Source: Favolaschia claudopus
Taxonomy: Eukaryota; Basidiomycota; Agaricomycetes; Agaricales; Mycenaceae
NCBI GenBank assembly: GCA_037176885.1
Contig: JAWWNJ010000090.1
Location: 744,001 to 808,000 of the forward strand
Direction of reading: 5' to 3'
Length of the DNA: 64,000 nucleotides
Both the position numbers and the translations under genes were made by a program. Positions 21,984-32,803 of this stretch are shown here, in pieces (the first letter of the stretch is position 1; each line of letters opens with the position of its first letter). The notes beneath the pieces are model-generated. The model was given only the letters and a program-made list of their open reading frames with translations. It was not told where the DNA came from and made no database searches.

Positions 21984-24900
21984 ATGTCCCTCCTCATCGA
22001 TGGAATCCCGACTTTTCGCATCGCTCGGTCGCAAGGATCGAGGACGCTGCTATCTTCTGCCTTCGTCGCCGCCCATTTTCCTGGTCGTCGGCTTGGTTCT
22101 CCCTTCGCTTTGACCCTCAAGACCGCCGAGCACACGTCTCTCACGGTCATGCTTGCCTGTGTAATGTCCCCCGGCCTTGACCATGATGTTGTGCTTGCTC
22201 TGGATTGGAAGGCTCACCTGCGCGACCTGTTGCTGAGTCTTGGTGAGCGTGTTCCGGCTGCGTTCGACCCCTGGAGTATGGTATTGGGTCCTGGTAAGCT
22301 GTCGCTGGGTTCAATCGATCTTCGTCTTAATCTATCATAGTTCCTCATCATCGGCAGCAGCTCAGTGCTGCTCTCGAGTCTTCGCCGTCGGCGGAAACAA
22401 ATATGTCCCCTGTTCATGCAAAAACTGTTCAAATAAAACCTGTTAAAAATGTTAAAACTGTCAAACCTGTTAAAACTGTACCGCGCATCGATGATGCTGT
22501 TTCTTCTGGCGCTGGAAGTGCTGCCGGTTCGCGACACGATTCCCGTGTTGTATCTCGAAATCATGATATGCCGTCCTCCTCGTCATCTTCGTCTGTGCAC
22601 ATAAGTGACCCCATGTATGTTGAGTTGACTGGTCGTGATCGTGTTGTCTGCCTACTGTCGTCCACGCAAATCGCGTGTAATATGTTCACTCTGCAGAATC
22701 GAGATTGGTTCCTCGCACTATTACGAGGGCATGGAATTCCGCTCACGAACATGGTTTCTTTTCAGGATTGTAGGCAGGCGCTATTGACGCATCTTCTTTC
22801 TGGAGGCTGTTCAATGTCTCGTCACCCTCATCCTTCGCTGACTGAATGCGATCTAATTCGCGAGGGTTTTGACGATTCTCGTGACCTTGCTTATTTTTCC
22901 CTAAGTCACAGTGTCCTCATTAGTTCCCGAGATATGTCTAGTGCAATTCCAACCCTCGCTGCTGTCTTCGGAACTGGTGTAACCTCAAGTCTGGAAGCTT
23001 CGGAAAGAATGGTTCGTGCCAAACTGCTTGATACACGGTCGTCATTGGTGCAGCAGTACTCTCAAAGTCATCCTGCCGACCAGGTTTTAGAAGAAATCGA
23101 TGCATTGCCACTCGCGTCTCTGATTTCTTTAGCAACTCTTCACGGAATCCCCAGTCAAGACTGTTCACCGGATTTTTTGCGCAATACAGTCGCAACTCAT
23201 CTTGTATCCGGAGCTTGTGGAGCGCGACGTTTTGGGTCTCTTTCAATTGGGTGCCAGTCTGTTGTTGTGCAAGCATTTCCTTCCGTCCCATCCGGTTCTT
23301 TTACGCAAGAAGAGTTCGAGCAATTACTGCAGGTTCGCTATTTGACACAGCTATTGCCACGAATGTCGCGTTCTGTCGCACGGCAGATCCTTCGCATGCA
23401 TAACGTTGAATTTTCGTTGCAGGATGGTCCAGCTAAATTGCGATCGCTGGTTGGAAAATATCTTCGGAGCCTGGATGGTAAACTTCCGTCTCATCGGTCA
23501 AAGCAGGCGCTTCGCAACAAAGAGAAAGAGAGACGTAACCAAGAAAGCAAGAGGTTGAAGAAGGAGTGGCCACAGCTGATATCACCGAGTCTTAAGAAAA
23601 AATTCAAGGAAACCTTTGAAGCAATGATCTCAAAGGACGCTTTGTCCACCTTTACATGCGGTAGTTGTGTGGAGCGCTGCAATATCAAACGTAAGACTAC
23701 AATATCGTTCGAAGATTTTGATTTGGATCAACTGAGACGACCTGACGAGACTGAGACTCTTGAGACTTCTGAGGCGAGGGAAAAGACAGATAATTTGGAA
23801 AGCCTACATCCAGAGACTTCATGGCTCGATCCAGAAATGATTCCACCTCCCATGCCAGTGAAATCAGGGGTATTTGAGTCACTTTTGATAGAGCCACAGT
23901 GCATTGAAGACGATCCTGATACTATGGAACCGGTTTTGGTTGTTTGCAGCACTTGTAGGTCAGCTCTAAAGGCAGGGAAAGTACCGCGGTTGGCGATGGC
24001 AAATCATAATTATTTGGGTCCAATTCCACCTGAACTGAAAGATCTGACAGTAGTCGAAGAGGCCATGATAGCACGATGCCGGGCAAAGTGTTGGATAATT
24101 CAGCTTCGTGAGAAAGACGAAGATGATAATGGTCTTCCGAACGTCCAGCGAGGTTTCAAGGGTCATATCATCGTTTACCCACAGCAGCCATCAGCGGTTG
24201 CCAAAACTCTTCCTCCTTCGATCGAAGAAATGACGACTCCGATTTGTGTCCTCTTTGTAGGCTCCAAACCACCTTCAGATGAGTGGATTCGGACAAAGGC
24301 TAAGCCATTGGTTGTACGGAAAGAAAAGGTCATGAATGCTCTAAAGTGGCTCTCAACTCATAACCATCTCTACAAGGACATAGAAATTGATCATACCGTA
24401 TTTGAGGGATATAGTGAGACGGTTACTATTCCGTTTCATATAGAGCATGTAATTCCGTCCGCTGGTATTAAAGCCACAACTTCTGGTTATTCTGGAAGTG
24501 ATTTGCGTGATGCCAACAACCTGAATGTGCCTGTATCTTCTATCGCGAATGTTGTAAAGAGCATGGCTGAGATTGACTCCGAGTCCAATGCTGAAATTAA
24601 TTCTGAAAGCGTCGTGGTCACGGACGTAAAGGGACACGAATCATCGGGAGTTTTGAGAAAAGCTGCTGCACGGCACCTGAAACGGTCTGGCGGTAATTAT
24701 TTGGAACTGAGACATGATCCGACACCTGTTAATGAGTTTGACAATCCAGACTTGTTTCCCTTGATTTATCCAACCTTGTTTCCATGCGGTCTTGGAGGTG
24801 CCGAGGATCGCAAACGGCGAACTCCCCTTGGTTTTAAGTCCCACTTGAAGCATTTTTTCAATCTGGCGGACAGACGGTTTCAAGAGCACTATTCGTTCCT

Positions 24901-27900
24901 GTTCACAGCATTCAATATGTTGCAGAGACGAACACTTTTATTGAACACAAGTTTCAAAGTTAAGCGCAACAATTTTGACAATGTTGCTGCACGATTCGCA
25001 ACTGTTTCTGCTCAAGCGATTCATACTGTGTCTGAACGAATGAGTCGAGGAGATTTCCGTAAGTCGGAAAGCGAGGAAGAAAACCGTGTCCTGGCACTCA
25101 TGAAAGAAGTTAATTTGATCAGTTCTCATGTTCAAGGCTCACCTCAATCCAAACTTGTGATGCGCAACGAGATTCGGGGCCTCATGATGGACAAGGGATT
25201 ACCGAGTTTCTATATAACGATCAATCCGGCCGATGTATACAATCCGCTGGTTAGATTTTTGGCTGGAAAAGAGATAGATATGAATAATCTGACCCCCGAT
25301 GACCTTTCAACTGTATGGAAGGACCAGTCAATTTTGATCGCCAAGAATCCGGCCGTAGCAGCAGAATTTTTTAACGTGTTCATGAAAGCATTCATTTCTG
25401 CGATCCTAGGATATGATCCAAAGAAAAAAGATAATGAAGGCGGAATTTTGGGAGTTGTGAATGCCTACTATGGAACGGTTGAAGCACAAGGGCGTGGTTC
25501 GTTACATTGTCACATGCTTGTGTGGGTTGAGGGTGGCCTAAATCCGAATGAAATCAAAGCTAGAGCACTGGAAAATGGAGGAAACATTGAATTCCAGAGA
25601 CGATTGATGGATTTTCTTGAAGACACAATCTCGAACACAATACCCCCCGATCCTAGACCTAATTATGAGTTCCCATTCGAAACATTTCATCCTTGCAGCA
25701 CTCGAGGACCGCCGAGCGGAATAGCCGACCAGGATATTGAGGATGCGCGTCAAAAAGACCTTCATAATCTTGTCAAATCATGCCAGTTCCACAAACATAC
25801 ACCCACGTGTTACAAATATTGGAAAGGCCCAGGATACAAAAAAGAGTGTCGGTTTGATCTTGATGAATCTCATGTTAAACCAGTCAGCGTATTTGATTCT
25901 GAAACCGGAGAGTTCGAACTGCGATGTTTGAATGGGTTAGTGAACAATTTTAACTTGACGATGTTGGAAGCGATACGCTGCAATATGGACATAAAATTCA
26001 TATCCTCTGGCCCGGCAGCAAAAGCGGTGGTCTATTATATCACAGACTATATCACAAAGTCGCAGTTGCAGGCCCACGTTGCATATGCAGCTCTTGAACT
26101 TGCAGTAACTCGGCTCGGCGAGTATGACCCTGAAGAAGATGACTTTTCAATGCGTGCGCGACGTCTACTCCAAAAATGCGCACATTCTATGATCTCTCAG
26201 CAAGAATTGAGTGGACACCAGGTTGCCTCGTACCTAATGGACTTTGAAGATCATTTCACAAGCCACAAATTCGCAAATTTGTATTGGAAAAGTCTAGAGC
26301 GATTCATAGAGTCAGAGCGTCCGAGTCCGGAGTGTTACAAGACCTCGGAAGGTATCCAGCCCGAGTCAGAACTAGATCCACCCACAGATGAACTTGACTT
26401 CGAGTCCAGAGAGAATTTCACCGACAAGCACATTCTAGAAAGTGAGAACCAACACGGCGAGCCTGAGGATGCCGGAGAGTTACCTGATGAGCCAACTGAT
26501 GTCGATGAGATTCGTCTTAATGTAGACAGACAAGGGCAATTCATTGCAACAGCCAACCAGGGCGCGGATTATCAGCATCGTGGTTTCGAGTTGGAATCAG
26601 TCAGTGTGTGGGACTTTACTGCTCAGATTGAGAAAACTCGGAAAACGGAAGCACGTCGAAGTCACAAGCTTACAGAACCGGTAGACATTTCAGACAGAGA
26701 GGAAGAAGACGAAGATATTAATCCTGATGATACCACAAATAAGCGAAGTAGTTGGGAGAAAGATGAAGACGGTGATATCCTAGATTGGAGCGGGAGAAAA
26801 AGACCAAAAATTGATTTAAACTCTGAGCATCTTGAGTCCGAGACACATATTTTGCGAGTTGTTGCTCCCGATATGCGAAAGGTACCGGTTTTGATTGGTC
26901 CTGCACTGCCCCGAAGAGATCGCGAAGAATTGAAAAGCAAACACGCACGATTGATGCTGATATTGTTCAAGCCGTGGAGGCATACATCCGATTTGATAAA
27001 CGAAGGACAGACTTGGATTGAGGCCTACAAAGAATTTCATGATTCATGTTCCGATGAGATTAGAAGAGTAATTGACAACATGCAACTGCTGCACGAATGT
27101 AAAGACAGTCGCGATGAACATTTCCAGAACCGGCACAATCGTAGAAGCAGTGACGGAATTTCAGAAGACCTACTGCAGAACGTTGATAGACATTTATACG
27201 GAGAAATGGATGACGGAGAGGTCCTTGAGCATCTGGAGTCAATTGATCTGTGTCATTCAAAGAACAACCAACGCACCCAAGCTGCCCTTCTGCAAGCGAA
27301 ACTTTGCGCGGAAAATAGCGGATTATTCCATGTTGATGGTCCCGCGTTGAGTGAAGAAGCTGCCTTGGAAGATCATCATGATTTGGTCGCTGAGCGGGTG
27401 CCTGTCCAGGAACAGAGATGGGAGGAAATTTATAACGAACGAAAGAACTCACAGAAAAGGATAGAATCAGCCAGAAGGGACATCATCAGGCCCCACCCTA
27501 CAGAGACGGACACAAACAGCGAGTCAGTACTTCGAAGCGGTAACCCATTTCGTTCTGATCTACCTCAACAATACAGCCAAGCTGCCGTTCGTGAACCGCC
27601 TGGACAACCGGAAAAGTCGAGCACCAGATTGAGCGCTGAGACAGTAATGGAATCAATGATTAAGACTTACACCCTAAATACTGAACAAGCGAGGGCTTTC
27701 CGGATTGTCGCACAGCACAGTACTGAGTCCAATGCTGAGCCTCTTCGAATGTATATCGGCGGTCCCGGCGGGACAGGTAAATCACGCGTGATAGAAGCCC
27801 TGAAAGATTTCTTCGAAGCTCGGGATGAGAAACGAAGGTTTCGGTTGTCATCGTACACGGGAGTCGCTGCTCGGAACATCTCTGGAATGACACTGCATGC

Positions 27901-29527
27901 TGCGTTGGGAATGGGTCAGAACGAGAGAAAACATAAGACCGGAAAGGCACTACGTGATCTCATGGCCATGTGGGACGGTGTAGATTATCTATTCATTGAC
28001 GAGATTTCAATGGTTGGATGTGCTATGTTGTACGATATAAGTAGTGCACTCAGCGCAGCTAAGGGGAGTACACTTGCCTTCGGTGGAATCAATGTTATCT
28101 TTGCTGGAGATTTTTCGCAATTGCCGCCTGTTCGACAGAGTAAGTTATATACACACATCGAGACTGATCCCAAGAAAAAGAAAAAGAAACAGTCGGGTAT
28201 ACGTACTACGAAAGCGGGCACGGAGCTTGGGCAAAAGGAAATCTTCGGAAAGCTATTATGGCTGTCTGTGAAGACCGTGGTGTTATTCACTGAGATTGTT
28301 CGACAATCGGGACCTGAGAATCGAAGATTCATCGAACTGCTTGGGAGATTACGTTGCGGAAGATGTACTGACAGTGATTTTCAACTGCTGAATAGTCGTT
28401 TGTTAAGCAACCTGGACATTGACTGGTCAAGCGAGCCGTGGAATACCGCGCCGGTGATCGTAAACGAGAATCGAATGAAGGACGAGCTTAATGTCACTGC
28501 TGCGCGTGCCTTCGCGAAAAGAAGCGGAAAAAAATTGCATTGGTACTACGCGACGGATAAAATTGGCAAGAGTGTTGTTGAAGAATCCGACACAATTCAG
28601 CATCTGAGATCGTTGGATTCAGGGAAAACACTCCAGCGATTAGGCAAAATACCTCTTGTTATTGGCATGCCTGTAATGATGGTCCAAAATTTCGATGTTC
28701 CCGGTGGAGTTGTCAACGGTTGTTCTGGTATTTTGAAAAGCGTCCGATACAAAGTAGATGAGGAAGGGAACCGGCATGCTATCTCATGTGTAATCGACGC
28801 ACCTGATACCAGCCCTGATATTATTTCGGATCTGCCCAACCACCATGTCGTTGCTCTTCAAGACTCGGTGCAATTCAAGTTAGAACACCCGTATACACAT
28901 AGAAGTTGCAGTGTCACCCGAAAACAGCTACCGATTCAGCCAGGATTTGTGATGACAGCGTACAAAGCACAAGGGCGAACATTGAAAGGCGCGGTGGTTA
29001 ATTTAGCTGATTGTCAAGGCACTGAGAGTCCCTACGTGATGATTTCTCGAGTAACCTCGCTCGAAGGTCTTGCAATTCTGACGCCGTTTGATAAGAAAAA
29101 AATTTGCTGCCGCCCCTCGGAGGATTTGAGAAGAGACGTTTGTCGACTGGAAAGCCTCGCATTGAAGACGATCGTTGTGCATGGCACGGAGGAAGAGAAG
29201 CAGAGCGCGGCAGCCAAACTCCGCACAGAGTTTGGATTGGCACGCGAAGAGATAGACTCTGAGGAGTCCGGAAAAGATGAGAACTCAATCCCGGAAGATC
29301 CTAGAGTTAGATTGGAGAGGGTGCAGCGAGAGAATCTGCGCCTGGTGGTGGGCGCGAAAAGGAAGAGAGATGACGTGGTTACGGCAACAGGATCAGGGGC
29401 CGATGAGCCGAGGCGTGTGAAGCGGCGGAAAGTCGCTCTTGACGCACCCCTCCACCGTCCTCTACCGTCCTCCACCGTTCGACCCCTCCTCGTCGGTCTC
29501 GAGCAAACGCAAGGTTCTTGGCGATGA
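21984..29527 (+). CDS. Helitron RepHel transposase (HUH endonuclease + Pif1-like helicase)
   Basis: Two exons: 21984-22293 (MSLLIDGIPTFRIARSQGS ... DPWSMVLGP) joined across a 47-bp intron to 22341-29527, in phase. The large exon alone encodes 2,374 residues from the internal ATG at 22403. In that numbering: a Lys/Val repeat start; three similar helical blocks (near 110, 250, 330); two CxxC pairs (near 418 and 515); a DUF6570-like region (about 530-660); the Helitron-like N-terminal domain starting PDLFPLIYPTLFPCG (near 785); the HUH motif SLHCHMLVW (near 1035); tyrosine motif VVYYITDYITKSQ (near 1210); Walker A GGPGGTGKS (near 1786); Walker B LFIDEISMVG (near 1865); and C-terminal helicase motif MTAYKAQGRTLKG (near 2187), then VMISRV. 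There are no stops or frameshifts, so it may still be active. It is expected to nick, roll out and reinsert single-stranded element DNA. Further 3' exons after 29527 cannot be excluded. Confidence 0.9.
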
Positions 29528-30028
29528 ACAGGACGAGGTAAGTACACACATACATTCAACGGCATCTATTCAAGATATCTCACTGGTCTCAAAGGCACCC
29601 ACTCGGCCCCATCGTCGCCAGCGGGTACACTTGGACACAGAACGTTAGGATAGTTGAATGATATGTTCACAAGGGTGTGTTGCAAATCGGTGTGTAATGA
29701 CCTCCTTTGGTGCTTTTTGCTTTTTCTCATGCACAAGAAGAGCATGATTTCGCGTTCTTTGAATCCCTACCTATCCAATTTCTTGTGCGCGCTTCGAAAT
29801 CGGACAGAATGCTTCCGCATCTAACCCTAAATTGCGTCCTCACCAAACTGGCAACACTTTCTTCGGATATGTTCGTGCGTTGTGTTGTTCTTTTTACTTT
29901 TCACTCAAACACCAACGGATTCTCAGATGTCATCATCTGAGGCCTTCGCACTCGAGCGATGTATACCATAGTACCACTCCAGCGAAGGCTCAGCAACTCA
30001 GCGCGCCCCGTCCTGTGTTTTCTTATCT

Positions 30029-30066
30029 GCGGCGCTATCACCTGCACCTGTAGTGCATAGCGCCGC
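30029..30066. repeat. Perfect 10-bp stem-loop inside Helentron 3' region
   Basis: GCGGCGCTAT and ATAGCGCCGC flank an 18-base loop. It lies about 370 bp inside the right end. Rolling-circle elements use a terminal hairpin as a terminator signal; this one is too far inside to be the terminal hairpin and may be an older terminus or a transcription terminator. Confidence 0.55.
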
Positions 30067-30394
30067 GTATCGCGGCTGCCCACACCGACCTCGTATCCTG
30101 AAATTCCCCTCGAAATCGGGCCGACCCGCTTCGCGTCTCTCCCCGTTGCCTTGATTGCCCCTATCATTGACGCCGTTCTGTATCTTCCAGTCTCGAGAAA
30201 CCTACATATTCTTCCATATACCATACACTTGGGTAGCGCCCACTACTCATTCTTGATAGTCTCTGAATCGCTTGATGCACGCGAACTCCTCATGAGTCGT
30301 TTATTAGTACATATATCAATAACGTAAATTTTAAAAAATGCATATTGCCTTCACAAGTGAGAAAATAGTTGTATTTTGGTGTGTGATAGTCTAT

Positions 30395-30435
30395 AGATAG
30401 TGGGCATTGCCGCAAAGCGGGCTACCGGGGATTAT
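30395..30435 (+). repeat. Helentron right terminus with subterminal repeat and hairpin
   Basis: AGATAGTGGG (inverse of the left end) is followed by CATTGCCGCAAAGCGGGCTA, in which CCGC-AAA-GCGG can form a 4-bp stem, and then ends CCGGGGATTAT. The next bases, TGCAAAGAGAAAAGACG, are the host sequence seen uninterrupted in the left arm. Confidence 0.75.
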
Positions 30436-30508
30436 TGCAAAGAGAAAAGACGAGAACAAACCCTCGGTCGGTGATGTCGGCCGATCTGCCTTTCTTTCTA
30501 CGCTCATC

Positions 30509-31615
30509 ATGCCCGGGCCATATGCATGTAACAAGTCCAACTTGAACGGTGTAGAGGTGTTACCGGACCACCTTTGCATTCAGCACATGTTCTCCGACCA
30601 AACCTCGAGCTTGAAATTCTCAGAAGGGAAAATACCGTTCTATTTAGGAGGCGAAGTGTTTGACACGTATTACAAATTCTTTGGCCCTGATATCGACGCC
30701 TCGATTCTTTCAATCGCGCAAGGGCCGCTTGTAGTTCTGCACGGCTCTGGCATGTCGCACGACTACTTGACCACTTTGGCGGACCTAGCGCCATCCACAA
30801 CAGTCATTTTCTACGACCAACTTGGCAGTGGTCAGTCTTCCCGACTTCTTTGGAAAGATTCTTCATTCTGGACAATCGATCTATTCATTGCTCAGCTCGA
30901 GAACGTACTCTACTTCTTCGGCATATCACACTGTTTCAATCTGCTGGGACACTGTTGGGGCGGCGTACTTGCCTCTGAATTCATTGCGCGTCGGCAACCC
31001 AAGGGTCTTCAGAGCCTCGTCCTCTCAAATACGTCGGCCAGCTCAAAGCTACGCAACGAGCTGCTTGCTGCACAGCGGCTCAAGCTTCCGGAGCGTGTGC
31101 AGGGGACGTTGAAGAAGCATGAGGCGGCGGGGACGACCAAGACGGAAGATTACAGAACTGCGATGAGAGTTTTTTGGGCAAAACATGGATGCAGGGTGCA
31201 ACCATTTCCTCCTGAATTTATCTACACCCAATGCGTGTCAGAGGATGTGGAGGATCCCAGAGTTCTCGAGGCGATGTCCGTTTCTTTCTCGTTCCTTTGC
31301 CACTGTGATACAATGGCATTTTCAGGAACGGAAACATGAGGCTCGATTCGGAGTGGGACATGACGCAAACTGTTATCCCCTCGATGCGCCATGTCCCGAC
31401 GCTTCTCATCACGGCCGACCTGACAGAAAGCGCCTCGGCGCCGTTCTTTTGGGGGCATTGACCGGATGAAGTGCGTCCAGTTCCCGACTCCGAGCCACAC
31501 ACCGCAGTGGGGAGAACGAGAAAGATACATGACTGTTGTTGCGGAATTCCTCAAACAAACTGGACATGAACGGTGTGTGCTCAAGAATTTTTTGGTTGAT
31601 GTCTTCAGAATCTGA
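30509..31615 (+). pseudogene. Proline-iminopeptidase-like hydrolase, frameshifted copy
   Basis: Second copy of the hydrolase at 14008-15113. From ATG 30509 the first 270 residues are identical to the left copy, including the GHCWGG elbow. In exon 2 a G-run has five Gs (31451-31455) where the left copy has four. This shifts the frame and ends translation at TGA 31459-31461, right after SAPFFWGH. The lost segment contains the candidate catalytic His (PSHTPQWGERE). In addition, the Helentron ends 73 bp upstream of the ATG, so the native 5' flank has been displaced by 8.7 kb. Both facts suggest loss of function, though a sequencing error in the G-run must be excluded. Confidence 0.8.
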
Positions 31616-31954
31616 CCTGCATAAACTCCGAGGGCAGTTTGATGCACTGAGTTGCCTACCGGTACGACAGGTTCGACTCGCCATTGCTTTTAACTACCCA
31701 GTAGTGAAGTGGTTAACAGGTTGTGGTTCGGGTCGTCGGGTTCTAGACTGGCATTTATGCACCTCGCATTCGATTACGGCCACCGCCTGTTATTTCCGCT
31801 GTGATTTTTTTCAATAAAATTGTGTTCAATCCCCATCGTTTCCGTTTCTTGCTTTGCTTGAACGAAATTGCATCTTTTTCCAACTCGATGGCAGGCAGTG
31901 GCGGGAGCGTTCAGGGCGCCTATATTTGCCATCAATTCGGATCAAATAAGCGAA

Positions 31955-32716
31955 ATGCAATCCTACCAACTCCCTCACTTTCCGTCCGACGTTTCTTGTG
32001 TCCATGCCGCCCTGTACACCGATGTAACTGACTCCGATTCGCTGAGGAAACGTCTCATCGCAGCCTCGATGGCCGAAGGCAGCGATGGCGAACGAGAACG
32101 CGACGCCGTCAATTTCGCGTTCATCGAAGCGCGGCTTGTCTGAATCATCATCTGTTCCCTGGCGCTCTTCCTGACGGCCTGCGGCGTGCAGATAACAAGC
32201 GTGAATCACCTCCGAACCGCGATCTATCATGCTGTTCTCGCAGAGTCTCAAAACAATCTGCGCACCAAAACTGTCCATTCAGAGATCATCTGGGCGTTGA
32301 ATCCGAGCAACAATGTAATCACGACCATGCAAGCATTTTCTTTGCGGAACTAATGTTCTCAGATAACCGAGGCCATGCGTCGGTATGGGGTGTCGGACTC
32401 CACGACAGCCCTCGTCGTCGTACGCGTATGTGGACCCCAATTACTCGCGGAGGATGTCGAGCGGGGCATGGATGCGATCGTTCATGGAAACAAGGTGTCT
32501 TTTGCTCTGTTGAAAGACACCACGGACTGGAGTGCTGTCAAAAAGGTACGAATATTTTACATTCTCAGATCTCAGGAAGTGATTCGTTGATGCCAGTACC
32601 ACAAACTCGGCAACGAAGCAGGGGTGCGCAACCTACAAGGGGACCCAGAGCGCGAACGTGTAGCGATAGATGGCATTGTTGTAAGCTCTGTCGCAATGAA
32701 ATCCGTGATGGGATAA
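31955..32716 (+). CDS. CGI121: CGI121/TPRKB, EKC/KEOPS complex subunit (intact copy)
   Basis: KEOPS makes the t6A37 modification of ANN-decoding tRNAs and affects telomeres; Cgi121 binds the kinase Bud32 and delivers tRNA. Four exons were read in phase: 31955-32137 (MQSYQLPHFPSDVSC ... NFAFIEARL), 32192-32314 (ITSVNHLRTAIYHAVLAES ... WALNPSNN), 32363-32545 (ITEAMRRYGVSDSTTALVVV ... DTTDWSAVKK) and 32597-32716 (YHKLGNEAGVRNL ... SVAMKSVMG). The total is 202 residues, a normal length. The blocks HSEIIWALNPSNNITEAMRR and the following LVV strand match the family's NLSPxxNIxEALRRFGI region. It lies 87 bp from the convergent CDF gene. A truncated second copy is at 13215-13668. Confidence 0.9.
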
Positions 32717-32803
32717 ATTCTCGGTGATGCGACGAGTCCTCCATATTTGATTCCGTAAATCCAGGTGAATATTCTAGTAGTATAAATTATGTGTTGATTA
32801 AAT

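Larger units (their letters stand above)
21718..30435 (+). mobile_element. Complete Helentron/Helitron2 rolling-circle transposon
   Basis: Ends were placed by comparison with the uninterrupted left-arm copy: GACTAGACAAAGT joins TGCAAAGAGAAAAG there, and here the same bases are split by 8,718 bp, with one T ambiguous. There is no target-site duplication and insertion is between T and T, as known for Helentrons. The left end reads TCCCACTATCTGAAAGAGAG; its first 11 bases recur inverted as AGATAGTGGG about 30 bases inside the right end. The right end carries a small CCGC-AAA-GCGG hairpin before CTACCGGGGATTAT. The left end can also fold on itself (CCCACT...AGTGGG). The single gene inside encodes a Rep/helicase protein. 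The asymmetric inverted repeats, TT target and terminal hairpin together argue for the Helentron/Helitron2 type rather than a canonical TC...CTRR Helitron. Confidence 0.85.
29528..30435. other. Non-coding 3' part of the Helentron
   Basis: About 900 bp without a recognisable gene. It includes a perfect 10-bp inverted repeat GCGGCGCTAT (30029-30038) / ATAGCGCCGC (30057-30066) with an 18-base loop. It is AT-rich at 30300-30390, then come the subterminal inverted repeat and terminal hairpin. The stretch may hold the replication terminator and the transcript 3' end. Confidence 0.6.
21180..32390 (+). repeat. Right arm of inverted duplication, interrupted by Helentron
   Basis: Without the inserted element (21718-30435) this arm would be about 2.5 kb and is the reverse complement of 13215-15925. 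The part 21545-21717 and the part from 30436 to about 31950 match the left arm almost perfectly. The outer part 21180-21545 is more diverged. CGI121 is complete here, while the hydrolase is damaged. Confidence 0.85.

Noticed and set aside
22403..29527. Reading the 2,374-residue frame as a cellular Pif1 DNA helicase
   Set aside because: The helicase part is preceded by a Helitron-like N-terminal domain, an HUH motif and a YxxDYxxK tyrosine motif, and the gene sits inside mapped transposon ends.
21718..30435. Canonical Helitron with TC...CTRR ends inserted at A/T
   Set aside because: The left end begins TC, but the right end mapped by the empty site is GGGGATTAT with no CTRR, the target is T/T, and asymmetric inverted repeats are present; this fits a Helentron/Helitron2 better.
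30407..30508. N-terminal extension of the right hydrolase starting inside the Helentron end
   Set aside because: The frame is open but begins with TTG, is absent from the left copy, and 29 bases belong to the transposon terminus.
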